Shown one piece after another: positions 1-14,860 of a stretch of 64,000 nucleotides of DNA. Below the pieces are notes generated by a model. It saw only the letters and a list, made by a program, of their open reading frames with translations, was not told where the DNA came from and did no database searches. The DNA is from Bugula neritina (lineage: Eukaryota > Bryozoa > Gymnolaemata > Cheilostomatida > Bugulidae), in contig OZ037771.1 of assembly GCA_964035545.1 (NCBI GenBank), forward strand, positions 15,543,289 to 15,607,288. Direction: 5' to 3'. The position numbers were made by a program, and so were the translations under genes. Numbering within the stretch: position 1 is the first letter of the stretch; the number at the start of each line of letters is the position of its first letter.

Positions 1-1190
1 TATGATTAACACTAACAGTCCAACAGTAACAGACTGAGAGTCAAACCCGCCTGCAAATGCTAAATTTAAACTCTAAAGTTAAACTTAATTATAATAATAA
101 TTATAGTATAAGTATGAAATGCGAAATATTTTAATAGTATTAATTATTAGTAAATTCAATATTATAACCCAACGATTGAACGAATCTCGAGGTCAATCTC
201 AATCCGAGCCTGGTCCCTGAGGAAAACTTACCTGAATTAGTAACAATATGTATAAATAATTTTGAGTCTTCAGCAGTTTTCAATTTCTACAAACAATTAA
301 TACTAAACTTTGCATGAGATTTTAACTAAAAAATAGAAATTGCAAGCGTTGATTTCAGCTTTGCCTTTGGACATTCATATTGATAATTGATACGACATTA
401 GCTTATGCCGACGGAAACGTTCTGAAGATCGTGACAAAATGAAACCGCCACTTGTAAAAAAGAGTCACGCGCTTTGTAGTTATGTTTTACAGATTCGATA
501 CTTTATGGCGGGGGTCCTAGACGTCCTATACGACATAAAACGCTTGTTTGTGTTACTAACTTTTAGTAGACCGCATATAGTACCAATGTACAAGTTTTCA
601 AAACCAATTAACTTCCGATACGCACTGCGTCTGATTATAGTCGGAAAAATAACTCTTAAATACTTTATGCCTCCATGTATACATTGTCATTGTGGTGGTA
701 TCTGCTTTTATTAATTCTTAGAGAGAATAACTTTGAAGAAGTTTTAGACAATATAATTTTCTATATTTTGCTTCCTTTGTATTCATAAAAAATAAAACTT
801 ATATAAATGCCGCACATAAATATTTTAGATAATTCAATCCAATAAGTGGGAAAAGCAATGATACTGTGTGTAAAGAAATACAGTGCTTACTTTGTGCTGG
901 GTGAACTAAATAAATGAATAATAAATGTAAAATAAAACACACTCAGTGCACTGGTCACTTGGTGAAAGCATGCATCAGGTCTAGCTTGGCTGATCTTGTA
1001 TCTCATAATAATAATAATATGCAGTTCATGTAACTTAGAGAAAAGTATTAGTCTTACTTCTTAACCCATTATATCAAAACACTGCGGGCTATTGCACCGG
1101 CACACCTGTGCAACGTTCCTATAAGAAATGAGAGGTGATACTACATCATTGGAAAGTTTGTGCAGCTTTATGTGACAACTAGTGAACAAT
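1..1190. other. AT-rich region, no supported gene
   Basis: I see no supportable gene here. A 91-codon open frame at 439-714 has no recognisable motif, no flanking splice logic and a composition like its surroundings. Several AATAAA-like strings occur at about 900-935. The right part is downstream of the minus-strand gene at 1191-2523 and could hold its 3' UTR. Confidence 0.4.
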
Positions 1191-2523
1191 TTAAGCTGAT
1201 GGGACTGAGGTTACATATTCTGTGCGTCTCCTAGGCTCTGTAATACAACGCACTTCAATTTCATTGATTCCAAGGAAACTGTTGAATTCAGGAGCAACAA
1301 TCACAATGTATTTCCCCAACATCGGCCTTATGCACTTCAGATCATCAGAACCTGTTGCACTCAAGTTGTGGACATCGGCGCATAGAGCTCCCCGCCCCAA
1401 CACCGAGTCTGCGTATGTTTCTGCTGCTGAGGCTTCTGGCAACTCGTCTTCCCTCATCAATACTCTGATCATAATCCTCATCTCACCACATATTTCCTGG
1501 TAGGACAACTCTGCAAGTCAAGACAACTCTACATTCAAGTCAAGACAACTCTACATTCAAGTCAAAACAACTCTGCATTCAAGTCAAGACAACTCTACAA
1601 GTCAAGACAACTCTACATTCAAGTCAAGACAACTCTACAAGTCAAGACAACTCTACATTCAAGTCAAGACAACTCTGCAAGTATTCCAAATGGCTTCCGG
1701 TCATCGATATGTAACTTACTGTTTATTTTGAGGTTAGACACCCAGTAAGTTGACTTACCGTGTATTTTGAGGCTAAACACCCAGTAAGTGTGCGGCAGCG
1801 TCAGCAAGAACCAGGGAGACTCCTCAAAGTCAGTAAAAGTGAACCATGATTTATCCCCGTCCAGAATGATTTCACCAGGTCTGGAGTGGCTCCAGTTGAA
1901 GGAGGAAGATTTGGTAACATTTACATCTAGCCATAGCATATTAGTATAATAATATAATAATATAATAATATAATATATAATAGTATAACAATGTAACAGT
2001 ATACGATATAATAATACAATAGTAATATTACAATGCGGTGAATGAACTCACTTTGACCAACCAAATTATCCTGAACATTAGCCATTTCTAAATCACTAGA
2101 GTGGGAAACCTTGAGGGAGGCTCTTGGCGCCACCCCACTTAAGTCAGGAAGAAAATATGGAACAGAGGACATGAGGCACGTCTGCTCCTCTTCGTGGTAT
2201 GACATGGCGGCACATGATTGGTTGACGGAGCAGAGACTTAGACACTGACTGTAAGTGAGTTGAGTTCTGTTATAGTCATAGGTGAAGAGATCCGTGTAGA
2301 GTTTTTGGGTGTAGCCATTGAGTTCTGTAACCAAGTGTAAGTATATAGTGTAAGTATATAGTGTAAGTGTTGTATAGTGTAAGTATATTGGTGTAAGTGT
2401 GTAGGTGTAAGTACATTGGTGCAAGTATATGATCTACAGTAGCTTACCACAGGTCTGTGCAGAGAGGAGAGCACACAGAGCTTGTAGAGAGAAGAGCTGC
2501 AGAGTGAACTTGGTACGACACAT
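1191..2523 (-). CDS. Secreted PAN/apple-like plus F5/8C (fucolectin-like) protein
   Basis: Four exons on the minus strand: 2523-2448, 2324-2052, 1926-1759 and 1510-1191. All junctions are phase 1 and together they encode 278 aa. Residues 1 to about 24 look like a signal peptide (start MCRTKF, then a Leu/Ala-rich core ending LLSAQTC). Exon 2 has a PAN/apple-like cysteine pattern (CLSLC, SCAAMSY, TCLM). Exons 3 and 4 resemble a galactose-binding discoidin/fucolectin fold, with DGDKSWF, a hydrophobic SPWFLLTLP strand and the closing strands GKYIVIV and INEIEVRC. No membrane segment follows, so a secreted carbohydrate-binding or adhesion protein is the likely role. It lies head to head with the plus-strand membrane-protein genes. 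The true last acceptor sits in a tandem repeat that copies it. The family call is by pattern; sugar-contacting residues were not verified. Confidence 0.65.
1504..1680. repeat. Intronic minisatellite spanning a splice acceptor
   Basis: About eight units of roughly 15-22 bp (acaactctacattcaagtca type). On the minus strand the unit contains the acceptor and first bases of the last exon of the PAN/F5/8C gene (cttgcagAGTTGTC), so decoy acceptors exist. Confidence 0.85.
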
Positions 2524-3658
2524 CACTACAGTGGTATAACTTCCTCTCTCCTTGTTCAGCATATGATCTCACTGTGCTGTCAATTCACTATGTGATGAAA
2601 TTATGCAATGCATCAGTTTCAAATATTAAATATTTATCACCTCATGATGTGTTTCGTTGAAATATTATTACCCAGAGGGGCGGCAAATGCACTGGCAAAC
2701 TTTTAGTTGCTTATTGATTTTGTTCTGTGTGTGTTGAAGCTGATGCCATCTCATTACAGGTGATATCAGTAAATTGCCAGCCACCACATGTCATTACATG
2801 CTAGCACATGTCACTACATGCTAGCACATGTCACTACATGCTAACACATATCACTATATGCCACCACATGTCACTACATGCTATCTCAGGCTGACAGGTG
2901 TCTCATGTACACTATGCAATATTTTATTATATTAGTTGCAAATTCATGGAACTAAAAGTTTCATGCTATAGCTATACTATTATAATACACAGTATTATAT
3001 CACATTATATTATATTACAATATATTATGTTGACACAAAAAGCTATACACAGAGATTTCAGTTGCTGTTTAACATATTATGCTATGTCTTTAGAAAATCG
3101 GGCAGCAATTGCTAGTAAAAGGACAATTTCATTGTCAAACATTTATCCGCTGTTAGCTGTCGCATATTAACCTTCATCTTGGAAGTCGGCCGCAGGTTAG
3201 ATTTCTACATAATACTAGAAATAGCTTGTGAGGAGAGAATTTCAGGTGATATTGTGAAGTTAACAGCAGTTGACATGTAGCAGCAGGTGTCAGCTAACAG
3301 CAGTTGACATGCAGCAGCAGGTGTCAGCTAACAACAGTTGACATGCAGCAGCAGGTGTCAGCTAACAGCAAGTGACAGCTAGCAGCAGGTGACAGTCAGT
3401 TAAACTGATGTCAGCTTATAAAGTAGTAATATTACATCATACGGTGGCTAGGTAAAGTCAATGTGGCGTACATACACCTAATAATATGATTATACCAAGA
3501 CTATGTAGAGGCTGTTGCAGATGGTTGATGAAGGAAAACTATTGATCGTATAAGAAAATGCAAGAAAATAAATAAGTTACTCTAATTACAGTTTTGGTGT
3601 TCTAGAGCTGTCGGACTGCGTAACGTCAGCTGCTGTTTCTACTGACTCTCTTGTAAAC
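2524..3658. other. Intergenic, short direct repeats
   Basis: This lies between the divergent genes at 1191-2523 and 3659-4154 and should hold both promoters. It carries a 20-bp direct repeat (catgtcactacatgctagca type, about five units, 2786-2885) and a roughly 33-bp repeat with agcagcaggtgtcagctaac (three to four units, 3255-3400). No coding exon is supported. Confidence 0.5.
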
Positions 3659-4154
3659 ATGGTATACGTAAGTGTGTTCAGTGTCCATATGCATTTTGTT
3701 TATTTTATACATGTTTTATTATATTATATACTGTATTCTATATGCTATACTATATGCTATACTATATTATATTATATATTGTATTATATATAATATTATA
3801 TACTATATTATATTGTATATAATATTATATACTATATTATATTGTATATAATATTATATACTATATTATATTATATATTATATTATATACTATATCATCT
3901 ACCATCAGCTGGAAGGCCGCTGCTACTGTCATCAAATTACTAATGAGTATCTGTCTAACAAAGAAGAGCAGAAGAATGTTCCAGAAGAAACCGTCTCCAC
4001 AACAGTCATCTGTATCAGAGGATGGCTAGCCAAATGTTTGATTGACAACAAATACAAGTGTCCAGTAATAATGCTCGTAACATTGCTGTGTGTAGGAGTG
4101 TTGCTCTATCTCAGATTCTCATTGGTTAAACGTGAAAACACTCTTGATTGTTGA
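3659..4154 (+). CDS. Small tail-anchored-like membrane protein, two exons
   Basis: Exon 1 (3659-3667) encodes only Met-Val-Tyr and ends at a strong donor (TAC|gtaagt). Exon 2 (3909-4154) starts in phase 0 after a cag acceptor and runs 81 codons to TGA, giving 84 aa. The N-terminal half is polar and cysteine-containing (GRCYCHQ, an acidic/lysine stretch, CIRGWLAKC). A hydrophobic segment follows (CPVIMLVTLLCVGVLLYL, about residues 57-74), then a short basic tail ending DC. One hydrophobic segment near the C-terminus suggests a tail-anchored protein of the ER or an outer membrane. I do not recognise the family. The intron is almost wholly TA-rich repeat. It is easily missed because exon 2 has no usable start codon. 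Confidence 0.45.
3715..3895. repeat. TA-rich intronic repeat
   Basis: Irregular tandem units of the type tatattatattgtatataa fill the single intron of the small membrane-protein gene. Confidence 0.75.
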
Positions 4155-7100
4155 CCAACTAAACAACACACAGATGGATATTGACATACATGTGTATGGT
4201 GACACCAGATACAGGTGCTAGTTTATTATACTATACCACTGGCATGGTACTGACGGTGTCCGGTAGAAATGGCACTGGTTACAATGGAACTAGTGGCAAA
4301 GTAGATAAAAATGGCACATTTTCAATATTAGGGTTTGGGATGAGGGGTTAGGGGTTTGGGATGAGGGTTTAGGTTTGAGGATGAAGGTTTGAGTTTGGGG
4401 TTTGGGAAAGTTTAACATCAGTTTTCCATTTTACCTACTTTCCATTTGTGCCATTATTACCTGCTCTATTATTACCTGTACCAATTTTACTGGTGCCATC
4501 TTTACCTGAAATGGGTACTGACATCAAAACAGACACCTGTGTTTTATAATAATCATGTTGTTGCTAGAAAGTAGACCCAAGACAACTGGTTGCTAGTAAT
4601 ATTTATTGTCAGTTTTTTGAAAAATCAACTTTATTGTTTTCCCAATGTGACTCGTGACATATTCTATTTACAATTCGTAAATTAAGTTTATAACAAACAT
4701 ATATAGATTCACTTACTACTTATATAGTTTATGATTCCTTTTTGCATGTTTCCTTTTCTTTAGAGCGTTCTAGTGATGGCTTTTTCAATAAACTACTTTG
4801 TTAGTTAAGGATGGAGTCTATTAAATGTGTTTGCATTAATTTATTTTAAACAGTTGCCAGATTTTTGAGAATAAAGCAATCATAGTAATAATAATATATT
4901 ATTGCTTTAATTATCAAACAAAATATAGTTATTTCAATGACTTCTTTGTCTTCTTGGCGAGGTCTCGTAGAGAAGTAATGGAGTAGTGAAAGAGACATCC
5001 TTGTTTCTGAATAAAGTAGGCATACACGTTTCAAGTGAATTCAGTTTGAATAATTAATTTACAGTTTCATGGGTACATAGCTATACCAGCTGCTTTATAG
5101 TTATATAATATCTATAATAATTATATAATATCTATAATAATTATATAATATCTATAATAATTATATAATATCTATAGTAATATATAATATCTATATATTA
5201 ATATTTAAGTGCTGCACCAGCGTCATTCAAATTGTCTATGTTAAGTAAAGAAGGTTTGAGCTCCTTAAAGTTAGGCAGTTGCTGTAACTCTAACAGAGTG
5301 TGAAAGAAGATAACTCTAACAGAGTGTGAAAGGAGATAACTCTAACAGAGTGTGAAAGGAGATAACTCTAACAGAGTGTGAAAGGAGATAACTCTAACAG
5401 AGTGTGAAAGAAGATAACTCTAACAGAGTGTGAAAGAAGATAACTAACAGAGTGTGAAAGGAGATAACTCTAACAGAGTGTGAAAGGAGATAACTCTAAC
5501 AGAGTGTGAAAGGAGATAACTCTAACAGAGTGTGAAAGGAGATAACACTAACAGAGTGTGAAAGGAGATAACTCTAACAGAGTGTGAAAGAAGATAACTC
5601 TAACAGAGTGTGAAAGGAGATAACTCTAACAGAGTGTGAAAGGAGATAACTCTAACAGAGTGTGAAAGGAGATAACTCTAACAGAGTGTGAAAGGAGATA
5701 ACTCTAACAGAGTGTGAAAGGAGATAACTCTAACAGAGTGTGAAAGGAGATAACTCTAACAGAGTGTGAAAGGAGATAACTCTAACAGAGTGTGAAAGGA
5801 GATAACTCTAACAGAGTGTGAAAGGAGATAACTCTAACAGAGTGTGAAAGGAGATAACTCTAACAGAGTGTGAAAGGAGATAACTCTAACAGAGTGTGAA
5901 AGGAGATAACTCTAACAGAGTGTGAAAGGAGATAACTCTAACAGAGTGTGAAAGGAGATAACTCTAACAGAGTGTGAAAGGAGATAACTCTAACAGAGTG
6001 TGAAAGGAGATAACTCTAACAGAGTGTGAAAGGAGATAACTCTAACAGAGTGTGAAAGAAGATAACTCTTACCTTAAATAGCTTATAGATTCCTCTCGGG
6101 TGAATTTAACCTAAAGAAATAGCAAACCAATTCCTTTACACATAAACACCCATAAATTACTGCAAATCTTGTCTGTAAAAGTCTGGCTAGCCCAGCTTCC
6201 TTGTTTCTTTTCAACTGTGGGTGCAGAGGTAGGGGCCGTATAACAGCCTCCCCTACCTGCTGCTGCTTCCAGAAGTTTGATAGCATAGTCTAGGCTACTT
6301 TATTGTGCACATTCTGTAGCAACCTTTCAAGATCTGCCATTGTGCAGTGCGTAGCGCTTCACATTTTGCTATTTCTATTATTGTCTCTGCAACTTAGTGT
6401 ACTATACATGCTGACATATGACCTTCACACCTATACTGCCGCAATCTTGCTTGGGAACTGTTGGATTACTGTATAGTCTAGACTCTAGAGCATGTAATGA
6501 GAGTTGATTTTATTATAGATAGAAAGAGAGCAATTGTAGAATATATTATTCATACGTGCTGTACATAAGTAATATATTGTGATTATAAAGTAAAAATACA
6601 AGTATATAATAGTACTACAGTAAAATAGTTACGAATCATAATTTAGCATGTGAATTTCACTTGTCATCAAGAGGTAGAATAGAAACTTAGCAGTTATCCC
6701 ATCATGTGATGAACTAGAAAGTTAAGAGTTATCTCATCATGTGCCTCTGTAATCTTACAGAATTATTATTTCAAAATCTTTAGCATTGACTTAATTTTTA
6801 TTAAGCTAATTCTCCAGTTTATGTTGTTTTTGTAAGTTTATTCTCACTGATTTTTGAATACAATTACTAGGCACAATATTACCACAATGCAGTGATGAGA
6901 GTTAAGATAACTCCATATCTATTTAATTCACTATGTATTATAAAGCAGATTATGCTCAAAGGAATGCGATATGCTAGCTTACATCATTTTAATCCTAATA
7001 TATTGCCATGGCAACGAAAACGTATGAAGTCGTTATAAATATACTGCAGTAAAATGGCATTGCGCCTAATCATACCGATGATGGATGAGGTTGGAGTTAT

Positions 7101-7343
7101 CGGAGAAGAGAGTGACTGTTTATTCACTAGCGATTAGCCAAGCGTGTATTTCATCACGACTTTGGATCTCGTGCCAGCATCATGTTTACACCGACCTAGT
7201 GGTGAATAGGGAGAGCACGTTCATCCCGTTTCACTCAGCGCAAGCTACGGCACAGCAGTTGGTCTCAATCTGAGCTCTATTTCATGGTAGAGTGAGTAGC
7301 TGAATAGTTGTCGTGGTGTATGGCTCATTGGTAACTACAGATA
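4155..7343. other. Intergenic region with minisatellites, no supported gene
   Basis: It holds a gggtttgggatgagg-like repeat (4325-4405), a 20-bp TA-rich repeat (5095-5200) and the 26-bp array at 5284-6068. Open frames at 4846-5034 (minus), 6083-6286 (minus) and 7085-7273 (plus) have no recognisable motifs. A TATAAATA string at 7034-7041 lies about 300 bp upstream of the next gene and could be a TATA box, though AT-rich DNA makes that weak. Confidence 0.45.
5284..6068. repeat. 26-bp minisatellite, about 30 copies
   Basis: Highly uniform head-to-tail units of 26 bp (core gataactctaacagagtgtg followed by aaagga or aaagaa). Variants are single-base changes, and one unit lacks the ctcta step near 5442. 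Confidence 0.95.
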
Positions 7344-10069
<2,726 letters not shown>

Positions 10070-10081
<12 letters not shown>

Positions 10082-10300
10082 CGGTAGACCTCTAACAGTA
10101 ATGGAATAAGACATTGATGTCTAACAGTAGACCTGTAACAGTAATGGAATAAGACATTGATGTCTAACAATAGACCTCTAACAGCAATGGAATAAGACAT
10201 TGATGTCAAACAGTAGACCTGTAACATTAATGAAATAAGACATTGATGTCTAACAGTAGACCTGTAACAGTAATAGAATGAGACATTGATGTCTAGTGAT
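10070..10300. repeat. 43-bp repeat duplicating the stop-codon region
   Basis: Five units of about 43 bp. Each begins with gacattgatgtctaa, a near copy of the last codons and stop of the receptor gene (gacattgacgtctaa), so the array grows out of the coding end into the 3' UTR. Confidence 0.9.
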
Positions 10301-12159
10301 ACACGTGATTTCTGTACCAGGTTGCATGAGGATCATCTAATAGCGTTGTGATTTCCTTTATGCCATCCGCCACTTATGATTGATGTGCCAAGAATATTCA
10401 TATAGTCTATATAGAGTTTATATATTCATATAATCTATATAGAATTTATATATTCACGTTACTTTCCTGAGTCATGGGTTTCCGCAAACTGAAAGCTGGC
10501 AAACTGGTCTCACTTATTGTATTCTATTTGAGATATTTTCATTATTTCATATATTTTCGTTATTTATATATTTTCATTATTTTTTTCACTATATTTTAAA
10601 TATTTTCATTATTTTACATGTTTGACAAGAAAAAGGGAAAGTTTCTCAGGCAGATATTATAATACATTGAAGAGAGCTGTAGAGTACGTTGTATACTACA
10701 GAGAGCTGTAGAGTACGTTGTATACTACAGAGAGCTGTAGAGTATATTGTATACTACAGAGAGCTGTAGAGTATATTGTATACTACAGAGAGCTGTAGAG
10801 TACATTGTATACTACAGAGAGCTGTAGAGTATATTGTATACTACAGAGAGCTGTAGAGTATATTGTATACTACAGAGAGCTGTGGAGTATATTGTATACT
10901 ACAGAGAGCTGTAGAGTATATTGTATACTACAGAGAGCTGTAGAGTATATTGTATACTACAGAGAGCTGTAGAGTACGTTGTATACTACAGAGAGCTGTA
11001 GAGTATATTGTATACTACAGAGAGCTGTAGAGTACATTGTATACTACAGAGAGCTATAGAGTATATTGTATACTACAGAGAGCTGTAGAGTATATTGTAT
11101 ACTACAGAGAGCTGTGGAGTATATTGTATACTACAGAGAGCTGTAGAGTATATTGTATACTACAGAGAGCTGTAGAGTATATTGTATACTACAGAGAGCT
11201 GTAGAGTACGTTGTATACTACAGAGAGCTGTAGAGTATATTGTATACTACAGAGAGCTGTAGAGTATATTGTATACTACAGAGAGCTGTAGAGTATATTG
11301 TATACTGATTAGTTTGAGAACTAGAGCTATAACGACATCTTCTACAGCATCAGAGTGATTTAAATCATCTCCTGCCTCTACTGTCTATATATATATGACT
11401 ACTGAAGAGAAAATGTCTTTAAAATGTATAAATAATGCATCAATTATATTTCCAGTTCGTAGATATTAAGTGTGTTTGCCAAATGACATCATCGAATCTA
11501 TTTTTATATACAAGATATTTTTATGTTAGCTAGAATATATTCTCTAAAGATATACAGGATATTTCTATGTAAGTTAGAATATATTCTCTAAAAACTCCTT
11601 TGAAATTCTAGGAGTTGGAGTTAATTCTGCCTACAGTCATAAATTATTAAACACTTACTTTTATTTACCTTACAGTTACCCTACATTACATTACATTACT
11701 CCACTATGCATTACATTATAATGCATTACATCACTTTAACATACATTAATTTGCAATACATTACCTGTACATGCATACATCACGCTATAACACTATAAAC
11801 TACTAACACTACAATAAACTACATTACATTACATTACTGTGCCAAGCACTGGTGGTCAGAAATCACTACTATTAGAGCTTCTGGGACTACAAGCCTTCAA
11901 AAGCAACACTTAAAGGCCCAACAAGAATCCCAAACATTTATGAAGCAGAATGATTTTACTTGGTCAAAATCAGACACTTTCATGGCACTTACCTCTCAAA
12001 TGAACTGTTAAATTTGATGTCAACTCGGCACACAGCACATGTATGACATGTACGCACATTACCCGTAACCATCACACTATACCGAGGGACTACTCTCACT
12101 ACGCTAATAGACAACAGACTGTACTACTTGATGACTGCAGGCTAGACAGTTGAACAGAG
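10301..12159. other. Intergenic, tandem repeats only
   Basis: Contains the 29-bp array (10668-11306) and loose cattacattac-type repeats (about 11690-11850). No exon with a convincing signal peptide was found for the next receptor gene, although its N-terminus suggests one may be missing. Confidence 0.4.
10668..11306. repeat. 29-bp minisatellite, about 22 copies
   Basis: Uniform units of 29 bp (gagagctgtagagtatattg then tatactaca), with single-base variants such as tacgttg or tacattg. Confidence 0.95.
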
Positions 12160-14057
12160 ATGATACCAGAAATAAACTCACCGTTCGCTGGAATCCGAAC
12201 TATTGCCATCAGTCAGACTACCAGCTCGTCTCCCAACTCTTCTCTCCTCATTTCCAGACCAAACATCACACGGCATAGCAATACTACGACTCTCACCACA
12301 GCTGCTACTACTCAGTCACACAGTACTACTACTACTACTACTACTACTACCCCAGATACTACTAACACTACTACCCCGGATACTACTACTCCTGCTATTG
12401 CTACTACTACTGGTACTACTACTACTATTACTATTACTACTAATACTAGCACAGCAGCAACAGTCTTGTATTCAACCTCCGTAATCATACCAACTTCACA
12501 CAACACAACCACATCATCGGAACCGATTTCAACGACATCTAGACATGTCAGCTCCGAAGGATATGGGACAGTTTCAACTACGCTGCCACATAAACTTGAT
12601 CTCTCACCGGCAGCCATAGTTCTGGCAGCCATATTGGTGACTGTGGTGGTACTGCTGTGTGTCTTGCTGACATACTTTCTATGTCAACGGTAAGTCATGG
12701 CAGATAATGTCAAAGGTAAGTCATGGCAAATAATGTCAACGGTAAGTCATGGCAGATAATGTCAAAGGTAAGTCATGGCAAATAATGTCAAAGGTAAGTC
12801 ATGGCAAATAATGTCAAAGGTAAGTCATAGGAAATAATGTCAAAGGTAAGTCATAGCAAATAATGTCAAAGGTAAGTCATAGCAAATAATGTCAAAGGTA
12901 AGTCATGGCTGATAATCATTAACTGGGCTGTGAGTTGCATTAATCCTCTGGAATTCTTTGGTTTAATGAGACACCACCAAATAGACTTGGTAGTTGTATT
13001 ATATGCATTGTGAGTGGAGATTCTCAAAGATGTAATTACAGTAACATTGACTGTGGTATTGTAGTACTGTAATATTGTGTTACTGTGGTATATTGTAGTA
13101 CTGTAATATTGTGTTACTGTGGTATATTGTAGTACTGTAATATTGTGTTACTGTGGTATTGTAGTACTGTAATATTGTGTTACTGTGGTATTGTAGTACT
13201 GTAATATTGTGTTACTGTGGTATATTGTAGTACTGTAATATTGTATAATTGTATTACCGAAGTGTTGTAAAGTAGAAAGACTAGAATTAGTTATAATTTA
13301 GCTTTTATCCAATTCTAGAAGAAGGAAGAGGATAAAGAAACTGATGCTTAGCCTTAGAGCTTTACCAAAACACTCGATTGACGTGAGTTGATATACGTTT
13401 GCTATTAAAGTGGAGTAGTTTCACAGTCCAAGTTACTCCTAACACTAACCAATGAATTATTCTGTTGACAGCCGTCTATAGAATCTGCTGTCACTGCTGC
13501 CGCTATGACTCAGCCTCAACAGACGTCATTCAACAATGCAGAATACGAACAGGCTGAAGAGATCTATGATACTATACCGGAGTTGTCTGACCTCCACTAT
13601 GAAGTCATTAACAGGAAGGCTGGAGAGGATAACTACGAAGACACTCTACCCTTTCCTTGCAGTGAGGAACATAATATATTATATATAGCATACTATAATA
13701 TAATATACTATAAATATACACACATGTTATTTCATGAAGTTATCATCTCTCTGTGTAACCTTTTTAGCTTTAGGTCAGCACATATATCTGAAAGCTGAGT
13801 CGGAGGTGTATGAGGAGCCTATCACATCTCTGAGCAGTATGAACCACTCAGATACTCAGGCTATGTTCACATGTGAGTCTCACAATACCAGTGGAGAGGG
13901 AGATGTAGAATATGATCTTCCTGCTACTAGTGATGAATACGGGCTGTTCCCAGCCGACCCTTACTACTCTTCTACTGATACTCAGTCTTTACACATTTAC
14001 CACGAGATTCAGCCTCCAGTAGTGAGTGGCTCATGTAGTTACTCCCCCACGATGTGA
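12160..14057 (+). CDS. Mucin-like membrane protein with ITAM in its tail
   Basis: Exons 12160-12689, 13319-13382, 13472-13661 and 13774-14057 join with phases 2, 0 and 1 to encode about 355 aa. The outer part is almost all Thr/Ser with N-glycosylation sequons (NSS, NIT, NTT) and poly-Thr made by an in-frame ACT microsatellite. The membrane segment (AAIVLAAILVTVVVLLCVLL, about 150-172) is followed by a basic stop-transfer RRRKRIKK. The roughly 180-residue tail has many tyrosine motifs. EEIYDTIPELSDLHYEVI fits the ITAM consensus (D/E-x2-Y-x2-I, seven residues, Y-x2-I). Others are NYEDT, IYLKA, VYEEP, EYDLP, EYGLF and IYHEI. It is probably a receptor signalling through tandem-SH2 or other SH2 proteins at the membrane. 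No signal peptide is visible at the chosen start, so a 5' exon may be missing. The intron pattern equals that of the upstream receptor gene. Confidence 0.65.
12325..12440 (+). repeat. Coding ACT microsatellite (poly-Thr)
   Basis: ACT-rich trinucleotide run in frame in the ectodomain exon of the ITAM-bearing receptor gene. It yields Thr runs and would vary in length without shifting the frame. Confidence 0.85.
12684..12912. repeat. 26-bp repeat duplicating a splice donor
   Basis: About nine units of 26 bp. Each begins tgtcaa(a/c)ggtaagtcat, the sequence of the real exon end and donor at 12689/12690. Every copy keeps a consensus gtaagt. Confidence 0.95.
13045..13250. repeat. 31-34-bp intronic minisatellite
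   Basis: About six units of the type tattgtagtactgtaatatt plus gtgttactgtgg in the first intron of the ITAM-bearing receptor gene. Confidence 0.85.
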
Positions 14058-14228
14058 GTCGCTCAAGTGTCCACAGGTGTCTGCAGGTGTCTGCAGGTGT
14101 CCAAAAGTGTCTGCAGATGTCCACAAGTATCTACAGGTGTCCACAGGTGTCTGCAGGTGTCCACAGGTGTCCACAGGTGTCTGCAGGTGTTTACAGGTGT
14201 CTGCAGGTGTCCACAGGTATCTACAGGT
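14058..14228. repeat. 10-bp-based repeat after the stop codon
   Basis: Degenerate ccacaggtgtctgcaggtgt units start directly after the receptor stop codon. Overlapping open frames on both strands here are repeat artefacts. Confidence 0.85.
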
Positions 14229-14465
14229 GCTGACAACAAACTGTACGCCACAAGAATTCTCCACACCAGTTGTTGGCATCGGTGGCATGAAATTGACAGC
14301 AGTATTGTGAACTTAGCCCATTCTGATATTATTTGAGTAATATTTGTTATATAACCTCTATCAGTACTGTTATATATTATACTTTTGTATAGAATTATTA
14401 TATAACAAATACTATATTATAATGTTTGTTGTGTATTATGCTGCTCTTTTATCTGGCAGATGGTA

Positions 14466-14860
14466 TTCTACACTACTACATACTACTACGCACTACTACG
14501 TACTACTACGTACTACTACGCACTACTACGTACTACTACGCACTACTACGTACTACTACGTACTACTACGTACTACTACGCACTACTACGTACTACTACG
14601 TACTACTACGTACTACTACGCACTACTACATACTACTACGTACTACTACATACTACTACATACTACTACATACTACTACGTACTACTACGTACTACTACG
14701 TACTACTACGTACTACTACGTACTACTACGTACTACTACGTACTACTACGTACTACTACATACTACTACATACTACTACATACTACTACATACTACTACA
14801 TACTACTACATACTACTACATACTATTACATACTACTACATACTACTACGTACTACTAGG
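14466..14860. repeat. 10-bp minisatellite, about 39 copies
   Basis: Units tactactacg, cactactacg and tactactaca alternate. The period of 10 leaves all three plus-strand frames open. Confidence 0.95.

Noticed and set aside
1222-1503. Plus-strand open frame of 93 codons
   Set aside because: Antisense shadow of the last exon of the minus-strand PAN/F5/8C gene.
5284-6068. CRISPR-like regular array
   Set aside because: Units are contiguous without unique spacers; this is a minisatellite in an animal genome.
7085-7273. 62-codon plus-strand frame upstream of the receptor
   Set aside because: No signal peptide, no motif and no phase-compatible donor; may simply be promoter or 5' UTR.
14026-14336. 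Cys-rich repeat open frames on both strands
   Set aside because: Generated by the cacaggtgtctg-type repeat after the receptor stop codon.
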